NCBI GenBank assembly: GCA_045617405.1
Contig: JAZLIL010000135.1
Location: 1-13,910, forward strand
Direction of reading: 5' to 3'
Length of the DNA stretch: 13,910 nt
From: JAZLIL01 sp045617405
GTDB taxonomy: Bacteria; Bacillota; Clostridia; Lachnospirales; Lachnospiraceae
Part shown: positions 5,033 to 12,818 of the stretch, piece after piece
Layout: every line of letters starts with the position of its first letter
Position numbering within the stretch: the first letter of the stretch is position 1
Position numbers and translations under genes: made by a program
Notes under the pieces: model-generated
What the model saw: the letters and a program-made list of their open reading frames with translations, nothing else
Told to the model about the DNA's origin: nothing
The model's database searches: none

Positions 5033-6463
5033 ATGGATAATGTACAGACATCTGCACCGGCGCAGACACCTGCCCCTGCCCCCGCACCGGCATCTGCGAA
5101 GAAGGCAGTCGGAACTGATGCAGCAGCAAATGCTACTAAGGTTAAATTCACTGAGTCGATTAAATTCAGAATTATCAGGCTTTCCGTACTCTGTGTTGTC
5201 ATCAGCGGCATTCTTGTCGCAGTGGCCTCAATCTTCACACTCAGGCAGCAGCTTACGGAGCTTGGCGTCGAAGAAGCGACGATTACCGGAAACATTACGA
5301 CATTTGCCGCTACTACCGGCATTATCCTTGTGGCAATGCTCATTCTTGCATTGATTCTTGCAGGCATCATTGCCAAGAACATGGCCGATCCCATCATTCT
5401 TCTTACCGGACTTGTTGAGAAGGCATCAAGGCTTGACCTGAGCTTTGACGAAGGTCTTGATAAGCTTGAGAAGGTCAGAGGCGAGAGCGGTGTCATGGGC
5501 AAGTCCGTTATGGAACTCAAGATTCAGCTTCGTAAGTTTATTAAGGGCTTGAAGAAGCAGTGCGATGCACTCGGAAATGTTACCGAAGACCTTACAGGTA
5601 CATCATCAAAGACAGCAGAGGGTGTCGGCATGGTGGAACGTGCCGTCAGCGAGATTGCAAGAGGCGCAAGTGAGCAGGAGAAGGACACTCAGAAGGCCAG
5701 CGATGAGGTTTACAGCATGGGCAACATCATCGAGGAGGTTGCGAACGAAATCAGAGAGCTTGAGAGCCGCGCCGACAGGATGACTGCTTCGGGAGACGAG
5801 GCAACGGCAATCCTTAAGGAGCTGCGAGCAATCAACAAGACTGTTTCCGATGCCATTATGCTTGTTTCCGAGACAACAAATGCAACAAACGATGCTGTAA
5901 ACGAGATTAAGATTGCAGCTGATGTCATCACAAGCATCGCCGAGGAGACAAATCTCCTTTCACTGAACGCCTCCATTGAGGCGGCAAGAGCCGGAGAGCA
6001 GGGCAGAGGCTTTGCGGTAGTTGCTTCACAGATTCAGAAGCTTGCCGAGCAGTCCAATAATTCCGTTAACGACATTGCAAAGATACTGACCGATCTTCAG
6101 AACGATTCTACTCAGGTTCTTCAGGCAATGGTGAATGTTGAGACTGTCATCGAGGAGCAGAACACGAAGGTTGAAAAAACTGAGGAGCTCTTCGGAGTTG
6201 TGATTGACAGTATCAGAACCACAAAGGACAGCATCGGGCACATCGGCACGAAAACAAAGGAAATGGATTTTGCAAGAAAGCACGTTGTTGATGTCGTTTC
6301 CGACCTCACTGCAATCGCCGAGGAGAACGCAGCTCTTACGCTTGAGACCTCCGAGACGGCAGCGAACATGCGCGAAGTTGCCGGTGCCATGGACAGCAAT
6401 TCAAAGAGTCTCGGGGATGTGACAAATGACATCCGTGAGAGAGTAGGAAAATTCAGATTGTAA
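5033..6463 (+). CDS. Methyl-accepting chemotaxis protein with minimal extracellular loop (MCP1)
   Basis: A 476-residue chemoreceptor. An Ala/Pro-rich cytoplasmic N-terminus (residues 8-22 are nearly all A and P) precedes TM1 (about 47-69). Only about 20 residues separate it from TM2 (about 91-114), too few for a ligand-binding domain. A HAMP-like segment begins at the usual proline (P120). The long cytoplasmic coiled coil carries the canonical signalling tip, EETNLLSLNASIEAARAGEQ at 304-323 followed by GRGFAVVA, which contacts CheA and CheW. The C-terminus ends VGKFRL with no CheR-tethering pentapeptide of the NWETF type. It should sense an intracellular, membrane or partner-borne signal. AGGAGGG lies 6 nt before the ATG; the gene has its own promoter and terminator, separate from the che operon downstream. 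Confidence 0.93.
   Translation: MDNVQTSAPAQTPAPAPAPASAKKAVGTDAAANATKVKFTESIKFRIIRLSVLCVVISGILVAVASIFTLRQQLTELGVEEATITGNITTFAATTGIILVAMLILALILAGIIAKNMADPIILLTGLVEKASRLDLSFDEGLDKLEKVRGESGVMGKSVMELKIQLRKFIKGLKKQCDALGNVTEDLTGTSSKTAEGVGMVERAVSEIARGASEQEKDTQKASDEVYSMGNIIEEVANEIRELESRADRMTASGDEATAILKELRAINKTVSDAIMLVSETTNATNDAVNEIKIAADVITSIAEETNLLSLNASIEAARAGEQGRGFAVVASQIQKLAEQSNNSVNDIAKILTDLQNDSTQVLQAMVNVETVIEEQNTKVEKTEELFGVVIDSIRTTKDSIGHIGTKTKEMDFARKHVVDVVSDLTAIAEENAALTLETSETAANMREVAGAMDSNSKSLGDVTNDIRERVGKFRL
6182..6223 (+). repeat. Source segment of a 42-bp duplication inside MCP1
   Basis: These 42 bp encode residues 384-397 of MCP1 (EELFGVVIDSIRTT) and are repeated without mismatch at 6522-6563, outside the gene. 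Allowing one inserted C in the copy, the match extends 8 bp further (6224-6231 with 6565-6572). Confidence 0.95.
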
Positions 6464-6469
6464 ATATCA

Positions 6470-6503
6470 GGGTCACCGCTTTGCGCGGCGACCCGGTTTT
6501 TTT
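6470..6503 (+). terminator. Rho-independent terminator of MCP1
   Basis: GGGTC-A-CCGC (6470-6479) pairs with GCGG-C-GACCC (6485-6494) around loop TTTGC with one A/C mismatch, followed by GG and seven T (6497-6503). It starts 7 nt after the MCP1 stop codon. Confidence 0.88.
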
Positions 6504-6521
6504 AAATTCAACTATTAATCG

Positions 6522-6572
6522 GAGGAGCTCTTCGGAGTTGTGATTGACAGTATCAGAACCACACAAGGACAG
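6522..6572 (+). pseudogene. Displaced fragment of the MCP1 coding sequence
   Basis: Bases 6522-6563 are identical to 6182-6223 of MCP1, and 6565-6572 continue the match after one inserted C. Homology stops abruptly on both sides. The fragment has the same orientation as the gene, has no start codon or ribosome binding site of its own, and is too short to be a functional gene. It may be the remnant of a duplicated receptor that was deleted, or a short templated insertion. The absence of mismatches suggests the event is recent or the copy is under conversion or selection. Confidence 0.7.
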
Positions 6573-6623
6573 GCAGCTGCCTGCAGCCGGAAGAATTAAT
6601 GCGAAAAATAAATGCGATTATCG

Positions 6624-6665
6624 ACCTCACGATACGCGACAGATTTCCGTTTTGTGAGGTTTTTT
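6624..6665 (+). terminator. Second terminator-like hairpin before the che operon promoter
   Basis: ACCTCAC (6624-6630) pairs with GTGAGGT (6654-6660). The stem extends inward through a G-U and an A-U pair, one U/U mismatch, and ACG/CGT (6634-6636 with 6648-6650), leaving an 11-nt loop. A run of six T follows from 6660. It lies 160 bp beyond the first terminator, so it either serves as a backup or ends a separate short transcript. Confidence 0.62.
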
Positions 6666-6701
6666 ATTGTCGAAAAACGAAAAGAGAAATTCAATTCGCC
6701 C

Positions 6702-6730
6702 TTTACACAAATTACAAAGGGTGCTATAAT
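6702..6730 (+). promoter_or_regulatory. Sigma-A-like promoter of the aminotransferase-cheRBAW operon
   Basis: TTTACA (6702-6707) and a perfect TATAAT (6725-6730) are exactly 17 bp apart. The predicted start near 6737 gives a leader of about 84 nt. It is the only strong promoter found ahead of the five closely packed genes. Confidence 0.85.
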
Positions 6731-6820
6731 GATTGCGAAATTACGAAGGTGGGATAGAATCGTCAAAAAGAACAGATTCCGCCATCAATCATGAACAGAG
6801 TAACACATTTTGGAGGAGTT

Positions 6821-8005
6821 ATGATTTCAGAAAAAATGAAGGCCCTTGTAAAGGGCAGTTCCGTAATTCGCGCCATGTTCGAAGAGGGAAAGAAGATGGC
6901 GGCAGTTGTGGGAGCAGAAAATGTTTACGATTTCAGCCTCGGAAATCCGAGCGTTGAGCCGCCGCAGGCAGTTACCGATGCCATTGCGAAGGTCAATGCC
7001 AATCCTGACAGGAACTACGTTCACGGTTACATGAGCAATGCCGGACACGACGCAGTCAGAGAGAAGATTGCAGTGTACCTTAACAACAAGTTCGGAACAA
7101 ACTTCGGGAAGCAGAACATCGTCATGACGGTGGGGGCCGCAGGCGGTATGAATGTTATTCTGAAGACACTTTGCAATCCGGGTGATGAGGTCATCACCTT
7201 CTCCCCTTTTTTCGGAGAGTACAGAAGCTATGTTTCCAATGTTGACGGCAAGCTTGTTGAGCTGGCACCGAACCCGCCGGAGTTCCTTCCGGATGTGAAG
7301 GCTCTCGAGGCGGCAATCACACCGCTCACAAAGTTCTTAATAGTAAATTCGCCGAACAATCCGACCGGCGTTGTCTACTCGGAGGAGACAATCAAAGCGA
7401 TTGCGGCAGTACTTGATAAGAAGCAGAAGGAGCTTGGAACCTCGATTTTCATATTATCGGACGAGCCCTACAGGGAGCTTGTGTATGGGGATGTCACGGT
7501 GCCCTTCATCACTAAGTATTACCGCAACACCATCGTTGGTTATTCTTACAGCAAGTCGCTTTCCATGCCGGGTGACCGTATCGGCTATCTTGTTATCCCT
7601 TCGGAGATAGACGGTTTCGATGAGGTTTCGGCAGCTGCCGGCATCGCTACGAGAGTCCTCGGATTCGTCAATGCACCCTCGCTCATGCAGCTCGCTATCG
7701 CCGAGTGCCTGGATGCGAGCGTGGATATAAGCATCTACAACACAAACCGTGAGCTTTTGTACAATGCGCTCACGGGCTATGGCTTTGAATGTGTTAAGCC
7801 CGACGGTGCCTTTTATTTGTTTGTGAAGGCACTCGTGCCTGACGATAAGGCATTTGTTGAGCGGGCCAAGAAGTATCATCTGCTCCTCGTCCCGGGTTCA
7901 GGCTTCGGCTGCCCCGGCTACGTGCGTATCGCGTACTGCGTTGATCGCGCAATGATCGAGCGTTCACTTCCGGCTTTCGAAAAGTTAGCCGCTGAGTACA
8001 GATAA
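6821..8005 (+). CDS. Pyridoxal-phosphate-dependent aminotransferase, class I/II (fold type I)
   Basis: The 394-residue cytosolic enzyme belongs to the aspartate/aromatic aminotransferase superfamily. The PLP-binding residues are in place: N180 in NSPNNPTG, D214 and Y217 in LSDEPYRE, the Schiff-base lysine K245 in SYSKSLSMPGDR, and the substrate-carboxylate arginine R369 in GYVRIAY. Substrate specificity cannot be read from the sequence. The ATG at 6821 is chosen because GGAGG (6812-6816) is just upstream and MISEKMKALVKGSSVIRAMF matches the usual family start; an in-frame ATG at 6791 lacks a ribosome binding site. The stop lies 15 bp before cheR, so it is probably co-transcribed with the chemotaxis genes, an unusual association. 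It could link amino-acid metabolism to chemotaxis or simply share a promoter. Confidence 0.92.
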   Translation: MISEKMKALVKGSSVIRAMFEEGKKMAAVVGAENVYDFSLGNPSVEPPQAVTDAIAKVNANPDRNYVHGYMSNAGHDAVREKIAVYLNNKFGTNFGKQNIVMTVGAAGGMNVILKTLCNPGDEVITFSPFFGEYRSYVSNVDGKLVELAPNPPEFLPDVKALEAAITPLTKFLIVNSPNNPTGVVYSEETIKAIAAVLDKKQKELGTSIFILSDEPYRELVYGDVTVPFITKYYRNTIVGYSYSKSLSMPGDRIGYLVIPSEIDGFDEVSAAAGIATRVLGFVNAPSLMQLAIAECLDASVDISIYNTNRELLYNALTGYGFECVKPDGAFYLFVKALVPDDKAFVERAKKYHLLLVPGSGFGCPGYVRIAYCVDRAMIERSLPAFEKLAAEYR

Positions 8006-8020
8006 AATGGAGAGAAGCCC

Positions 8021-8836
8021 ATGAATATTACCGACAGTGAATTTAATCGTGCAGTGAGATTTATGAAGGATCATTTCGGCATCGAGCTTGGCGAGAAGCG
8101 CACGCTCGTTGTCAGCCGTCTCGAGAACTACCTGACCCAGGCGGGCTATAAGAGCTTCGGCAGCTTCCTTGACAGAGTCGAAGCGAGCCCGGCAGGTCCG
8201 GAGGCACAGACGATGATCAACTACCTGACAACAAATCACACCTTCTTTATGCGAGAGCCGGTCCACTTCAATTTCCTGAAGGAGACGGTACTTCCCTGGA
8301 TTCGCGAACTCGAAAGGAACACGCACGACATCAGAATCTGGTCGGCAGCCGCCTCCACCGGTGAAGAGGCATATTCAATCGTCATGGTGCTTCTCGATTT
8401 CTTTGCGCTTGAGGCAGGCGCGTGGGACAAGCATGTGCTTGCCACGGATATTTCGCAGCGTGCGCTTAGCCGCGCCCGCGACGGGGTCTATCCTCCGCAG
8501 GCAGTCGACAATCTGCCTCAGGCATGGGTTCACCGCTATTTCGAAAAGCTTCCGGACGGGAATTACAAAGTTCGTTCCATCCTTGGAGACGAGGTCATCT
8601 TCCGTACCTTCAACCTGATGGATGTCCCGCCCTTCAGAAAGAAGTTTCACCTTATCTTCCTTCGAAACGTCATGATCTACTTCGATGAGGACACCAAAGC
8701 AAAGCTCGTCAACAAGATGTATGACTGGCTCCTGCCTGGCGGCTACCTTTTCATCGGGACCACCGAATCCATCGACAAGTCGGCAATGCGTTTCGAATAC
8801 GTCGCACCTTCAATCTACCGCAAACCGTTAAATTAG
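8021..8836 (+). CDS. cheR: CheR, chemoreceptor glutamate O-methyltransferase
   Basis: A SAM-dependent enzyme that methylates glutamates on chemoreceptors to restore CheA activity during adaptation. The 271-residue length is typical. The N-terminal helical domain carries the TTNHTFFMRE block. The SAM-binding domain shows WSAAASTGEEAYS (from W107, E115/E116), ATDIS, FLRNVMIYFD (213-222) and the LLPGGYLFIGTTES strand. There is no TPR extension. GGAGAG at 8009-8014 precedes the ATG by 6 nt. It lies 15 bp after the aminotransferase and 29 bp before cheB. The MCP in view lacks a C-terminal tethering pentapeptide, so CheR presumably acts by direct recognition of the methylation helices. Confidence 0.95.
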   Translation: MNITDSEFNRAVRFMKDHFGIELGEKRTLVVSRLENYLTQAGYKSFGSFLDRVEASPAGPEAQTMINYLTTNHTFFMREPVHFNFLKETVLPWIRELERNTHDIRIWSAAASTGEEAYSIVMVLLDFFALEAGAWDKHVLATDISQRALSRARDGVYPPQAVDNLPQAWVHRYFEKLPDGNYKVRSILGDEVIFRTFNLMDVPPFRKKFHLIFLRNVMIYFDEDTKAKLVNKMYDWLLPGGYLFIGTTESIDKSAMRFEYVAPSIYRKPLN

Positions 8837-8865
8837 TAATTCAACCGTGAACAAGGAGGTTTAAT

Positions 8866-9909
8866 TTGAAGAAGATTCGGGTTCTGATTGTTGAAGATTC
8901 AAAATTTTATCAGGAGCTGCTGTTTCGCGGCATCAGCAAGGATCCCATGATTGAGGTCGTTGCGGTGGCGTCGGACCCCTTTGAGGCGCGCGATGCCATC
9001 GTGGAATTCCGGCCTGATGTCATGACGCTCGACATCGATCTGCCGAGGATGGACGGTATTGAATTCCTGCGCAGACTGCTTCCGCAGTATGCCATTCCCG
9101 TTGTCATGGTTTCGAGTCTCGATGGCAAGGTCTTTGACGCTCTTGCTGCCGGCGCGGTTGATTTTGTCTGCAAGCCGGGCATCAACAATTCGGCCGAGGA
9201 GATTGTGAATTTCGTGAGCCAGGAAATCTGCAGCAAGATTAAGATTGCTTCGACGGCAAAGCTCGGTGACTTCAAGCTCCGCCGCAGCGGCAAGACCTTT
9301 GCCGACAAGTCGTTATATGAAGGACGTGTTATTGCAATCGGCGCCTCCACAGGAGGTACCGAGGCCATTTTCGACGTAGTAAAGGAATTCGAGCGTGATT
9401 ATCCACCTGTAGTCATCGTTCAGCACATGCCGGCCGGCTTCACCGCCATGTATGCCGACAGACTGAACAGCTCCTGCCGCATGACGGTTAAGGAGGCACA
9501 CAACGGCGACAAGCTTGAGAGGGGCCTCATCCTCCTTGCAAACGGGGCAGAACACATGCGTGTGGTGAAGCGCGGGGCCGATTACTTTGCAGAGTGTAAA
9601 CCGGGCGAGAAGGTCTCCGGCCACTGCCCGAGCGTAGACGTTCTCTTCGACTCGGTTGCAGACAGTGTCGGCGCGAACGCCATCGGAGTGATTCTTACCG
9701 GAATGGGCGGCGACGGCGCAAGAGGTCTTCTGAAGATGAGACAGAACGGCGCAATGACAATAGGACAGGACGAGAACAGCTGCGTAGTTTACGGAATGCC
9801 GAGAGTCGCTTACGACTGCGGCGCGGTAATGTACCGGCTCGATCTTCAGGATATACCGACAAAAGTTTTTTCCCTGATAAACACAAAACCTGCTAAAGGA
9901 GGAATCTAA
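8866..9909 (+). CDS. cheB: CheB, chemotaxis response regulator methylesterase/deamidase
   Basis: A 347-residue two-domain enzyme that removes receptor methyl groups and can deamidate receptor glutamines when phosphorylated by CheA. The receiver domain (about 1-120) has E10/D11, phospho-acceptor D56 and K103. The esterase domain (from about 150) has the catalytic triad S161 in GASTGG, H187 in VQHMP and D283 in MGGDGA. The start codon is TTG at 8866, supported by AAGGAGG (8853-8859) at 6-nt spacing; the next in-frame ATG is inside the receiver at residue 28, which would destroy the fold. The stop overlaps the cheA start by one base (TAATG), indicating translational coupling. The weak start may limit CheB amount relative to CheA. 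Confidence 0.95.
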   Translation: MKKIRVLIVEDSKFYQELLFRGISKDPMIEVVAVASDPFEARDAIVEFRPDVMTLDIDLPRMDGIEFLRRLLPQYAIPVVMVSSLDGKVFDALAAGAVDFVCKPGINNSAEEIVNFVSQEICSKIKIASTAKLGDFKLRRSGKTFADKSLYEGRVIAIGASTGGTEAIFDVVKEFERDYPPVVIVQHMPAGFTAMYADRLNSSCRMTVKEAHNGDKLERGLILLANGAEHMRVVKRGADYFAECKPGEKVSGHCPSVDVLFDSVADSVGANAIGVILTGMGGDGARGLLKMRQNGAMTIGQDENSCVVYGMPRVAYDCGAVMYRLDLQDIPTKVFSLINTKPAKGGI

Positions 9910-12245
9910 TGGGAGCAAATAATCTGTCAGAAGGAATGCTTGAGGTCTTTTTATATGAAAGCAGCAACATGCTTGAGCAGATGGATGAGCTTGCTATGGA
10001 CCATGAGGAAGAGCAGTTTGACGAGAAGAGTCTGAACGAGATTTTCCGCATCATGCACACCATCAAGGGTTCCTCCGCCATCATGATGTACCAGAACATC
10101 ACGGAGATTTCTCACACTCTTGAGGATGTATTCTACTTCATCCGCGAAAATCATCCGGACAGCATCGACCAGAGCGAGCTCGTCGGGCTCGTCATCGACA
10201 CCTCCGATTTCATCAAGGGCGAGCTTGAAAAAATTCAATCGGGCGGAGACCCGGACGGCGATGATTCCGAGCTCACCGGGCGCCTGAAGGCGTACCTCGC
10301 CAAGCTTCAGGGCGGCATATCAACACCTTCCGAAAAGACACCGGTTCCCGCTGCTTCTACAGCAAAGACGGCAGCACAGAGCATTGCTCAGATGCGTGCT
10401 GCAGCCGGAGTATCGGCAGCGGACTCAGGCGCATCTTCATCTGCACCTGCAGCCGACAACGGGTCTACACCTGTAGAGCGGGCTTCAGCAGGCAACGCAG
10501 GTTCTACACCTGTAGCACAGACTTCCGCAGATGAGATTAAATGCTACTACATGTACATTTTCTATAAGATGACCTGCGAGATGGTAAACATCAAGGCCTA
10601 CACCATGGTCTATTCCTTAAAGGAGAGCGTGGACGAGGTCGTTTACGAACCTGCAGACATCATGACAAATCCCGACAGTGCGGCAGAAATTCTCGAAAAC
10701 GGTTTCTTTTCTGCATTCCGCAGCGAGCTTTCCCGTGGGGAAATCATGGGGATTATCGACCATGTATCGGGTGTTGATCATATTGATCTCAATGAGTGTA
10801 CTCCCGATGAGTACATGATGATTTTAGAGCAGGGCAAGAGCGCGATTGCTGCTCCGTCCGCACAGTCTGCAGCTGAAGAAGCTGCTTCCGAACCGCTTTC
10901 GGCGGCGGCAGAGGCGAGCCTCAAGGCAGCGGGCAATCCGCCTAAGGCCTCCGAAACACCTGAGCCGGTGGCAGTACCCGCACCTGCGGGACCGACGAAC
11001 GCCGCAGGTGCACCGAAGCCCGCGGCACTTAAGGCCGACAAGGCAGCGACATCAAAGACCGGAAAGAGCGAAGCTGTCAAGCAGGCATTCATAAGCGTCA
11101 ATGTCACAAAGATGGACATGCTGATGGACCTCATTGGCGAGCTCGTCATCGCAGAGGCGGTTGTTCTCCAGAATCCCGACCTTCAGGTTCCCGGCCTCGA
11201 TTTAACGAATTTCCAGAAGGCGGCAAACCAGCTGAGCAAGACAACAACGGAGCTTCAGAACGTCATCATGTCGATGCGTATGATGCCGCTTAACAACACC
11301 TTCCAGAAGATGAAGAGAATTGTATTTGATGTTTCGAGGAAGCTTGGCAAGGAAGTCGAGCTGATCATCGAAGGTGAGGACACCGAGGTGGATAAGAATA
11401 TCATCGAGCACATTTCCGATCCTCTGATGCATCTTGTAAGGAACTCGGTCGATCACGGTGTTGAGATGCCCGAAGAGCGCACCGCGGCAGGAAAGCCCGA
11501 AAAGGCGCAGATACGTCTTGAAGCAAGGAACGAAGGCGGCAAGGTTCTTATAAGCGTACAGGATGACGGCAAGGGACTCAACCGCTCGGCAATTCTCGAA
11601 AAGGCCATCTCGAACGGGCTTGTCAGCGAGCAGAAGGCAGAGAATCTTTCCGATAAGGAAATTTACAACTTCATTACCTACGCCGGCTTCTCGACGAAGA
11701 AGGAAGTCACCGAGTATTCGGGGCGCGGTGTTGGCATGGATGTCGTTGTTCAGAACATCAGAAGCATAGGCGGCGGCCTCGAAATTGACTCGACCGAGGG
11801 CCGGGGCTCGAAGATGACGCTTCAGATTCCGCTTACACTTGCAATCATCCGCTGTATCATCCTTGCGGTCGGAAAAACAAAATACGTCATTGCGACAGGA
11901 AATGTCAAGGAGTTCATAAGCGTCTCGTCAAAGCAGATGATCGTGGAGCCGGAAGGCCAGGAGTCGATTATGGTGCGTGGCGAGTGCTATCCTATCATTC
12001 GCCTGAAGCAGTACTATCATATGAAAGAAGGTCATGACCGTCTTGAAGACGGCATAATGACTATCATAGAACACGATGGCAAAAAGGCAGCTCTTTTCGT
12101 GGACGAACTGATCGGAGAGCAGGAGATTGTTGTTAAGCCGCTCCCGCTCTACATAAAGAAGGTTCGCGGACTGTCCGGATGTACACAGCTTGGTGACGGA
12201 AGCATCAGTCTCATTCTTGATGCCGGAAGTCTGATCAACAGTTAG
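9909..12245 (+). CDS. cheA: CheA, chemotaxis histidine autokinase
   Basis: The 778-residue kinase of the receptor array. Domains in order: P1 HPt (about 1-115) with H50 in MHTIKGSS; Ala/Ser-rich linker (about 130-207); P2 regulator-binding domain (about 208-307); Ala/Pro-rich linker (about 308-391); P3 dimerisation (from about 393, including SMRMMPL); P4 ATPase with N512 in LVRNSVDHG, D552/D553 in DDGKG, and GRGVGM (605-610); and P5 CheW-like domain (about 638-778). All catalytic motifs are intact. Phosphate goes from H50 to CheB here and presumably to a CheY encoded elsewhere. AAAGGAGG (9895-9902) inside the cheB end drives the ATG at 9909. The first linker holds an in-frame 39-bp imperfect duplication. 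Length is at the upper side for the family because of the long linkers. Confidence 0.96.
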   Translation: MGANNLSEGMLEVFLYESSNMLEQMDELAMDHEEEQFDEKSLNEIFRIMHTIKGSSAIMMYQNITEISHTLEDVFYFIRENHPDSIDQSELVGLVIDTSDFIKGELEKIQSGGDPDGDDSELTGRLKAYLAKLQGGISTPSEKTPVPAASTAKTAAQSIAQMRAAAGVSAADSGASSSAPAADNGSTPVERASAGNAGSTPVAQTSADEIKCYYMYIFYKMTCEMVNIKAYTMVYSLKESVDEVVYEPADIMTNPDSAAEILENGFFSAFRSELSRGEIMGIIDHVSGVDHIDLNECTPDEYMMILEQGKSAIAAPSAQSAAEEAASEPLSAAAEASLKAAGNPPKASETPEPVAVPAPAGPTNAAGAPKPAALKADKAATSKTGKSEAVKQAFISVNVTKMDMLMDLIGELVIAEAVVLQNPDLQVPGLDLTNFQKAANQLSKTTTELQNVIMSMRMMPLNNTFQKMKRIVFDVSRKLGKEVELIIEGEDTEVDKNIIEHISDPLMHLVRNSVDHGVEMPEERTAAGKPEKAQIRLEARNEGGKVLISVQDDGKGLNRSAILEKAISNGLVSEQKAENLSDKEIYNFITYAGFSTKKEVTEYSGRGVGMDVVVQNIRSIGGGLEIDSTEGRGSKMTLQIPLTLAIIRCIILAVGKTKYVIATGNVKEFISVSSKQMIVEPEGQESIMVRGECYPIIRLKQYYHMKEGHDRLEDGIMTIIEHDGKKAALFVDELIGEQEIVVKPLPLYIKKVRGLSGCTQLGDGSISLILDAGSLINS
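10464..10530. repeat. In-frame 39-bp imperfect tandem repeat in the cheA linker
   Basis: TCTACACCTGTAG occurs at 10464-10476 and again at 10503-10515, 39 bp apart (13 codons), followed by related GC-rich sequence; a similar TCTGCACCTGCAG lies at 10440-10452. The encoded peptides are GSTPVERASA and GSTPVAQTSA in the linker between P1 and P2. CTACA and TGTAG are inverted arms around a CC centre. Confidence 0.75.
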
Positions 12246-12254
12246 GAGGCGGAT

Positions 12255-12818
12255 ATGGCAGACACAAATCTCACTGATTTTCAGCAAAAATTCAGGAAGA
12301 AGATGATTGCAGAGAGTGCCGAAGCCCGCCGTCAGGACATAGAGCGTTTCGGCGCCGACACGGATGAAGAATATGAGGACTTTCAGAAGGACCGTTTTCT
12401 CACCTTCAAGTGCGGCGGCGAGTTCTACGGTCTGAGCCTGAAGCACGTTGTAGAGATTATCGGCATTCCTCACTGCACCGAGGTTCCCGACACGCCGGAT
12501 TACCTCATCGGGCTCATAAATCTGCGAGGCAAGGTTCTCCCCGTAATCGATGTCAGAATCCGCTTCAAAAAGGATCCTGTTCCCTATAACGATCGTACCT
12601 GCGTGATTGTTTCCCAGATTGAAGACACTTCGATCGGTCTTATCGTCGATAACATCGGCGAGGTGGTCATGATACGCAAGGAAGACATCCTCGAACCTCC
12701 GCAAAATCGCGGCAACGCCGGGCGATTTATCTTCGGTATCGGCAAGTTTGGCGACGACGTCAAGCTTCTGCTCGACCCCGTCAAGCTGATTTTCGACGCG
12801 CAGGAAGAAGAGGAGTGA
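12255..12818 (+). CDS. cheW: CheW, chemotaxis coupling protein
   Basis: A 187-residue adaptor that links chemoreceptors to CheA in the array. The CheW fold starts near residue 47 (RFLTFKCGGEFYGL) and shows the signature GLINLRGKVLPVID (86-99), with R91 at the receptor/CheA-contact arginine position. About 46 charged, predicted-helical residues precede the domain, and the protein ends in an acidic tail (EEEE), making it longer than the usual 140-170 residues. The role of the extension is unknown. AGGAGG (12244-12249) overlaps the cheA stop codon and lies 5 nt before the ATG; cheA and cheW are 9 bp apart. No terminator with a U-tract is seen after it, so transcription may continue towards MCP2. 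Confidence 0.95.
   Translation: MADTNLTDFQQKFRKKMIAESAEARRQDIERFGADTDEEYEDFQKDRFLTFKCGGEFYGLSLKHVVEIIGIPHCTEVPDTPDYLIGLINLRGKVLPVIDVRIRFKKDPVPYNDRTCVIVSQIEDTSIGLIVDNIGEVVMIRKEDILEPPQNRGNAGRFIFGIGKFGDDVKLLLDPVKLIFDAQEEEE

Larger units (their letters stand above)
6464..6820. other. Spacer between MCP1 and the aminotransferase-che operon
   Basis: The 357 bp contain, in order, the MCP1 terminator, a 42-bp copy of an internal MCP1 segment, a 12-bp palindrome AGGCAGCTGCCT (6571-6582), a second terminator-like hairpin, a strong promoter and the leader of the operon. No complete gene is supported. In the operon leader, GGTG plus GAATC (6748-6751, 6757-6761) can pair with GATTC plus CGCC (6775-6783) around a 13-nt loop, a possible but unproven leader stem. 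Confidence 0.7.
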
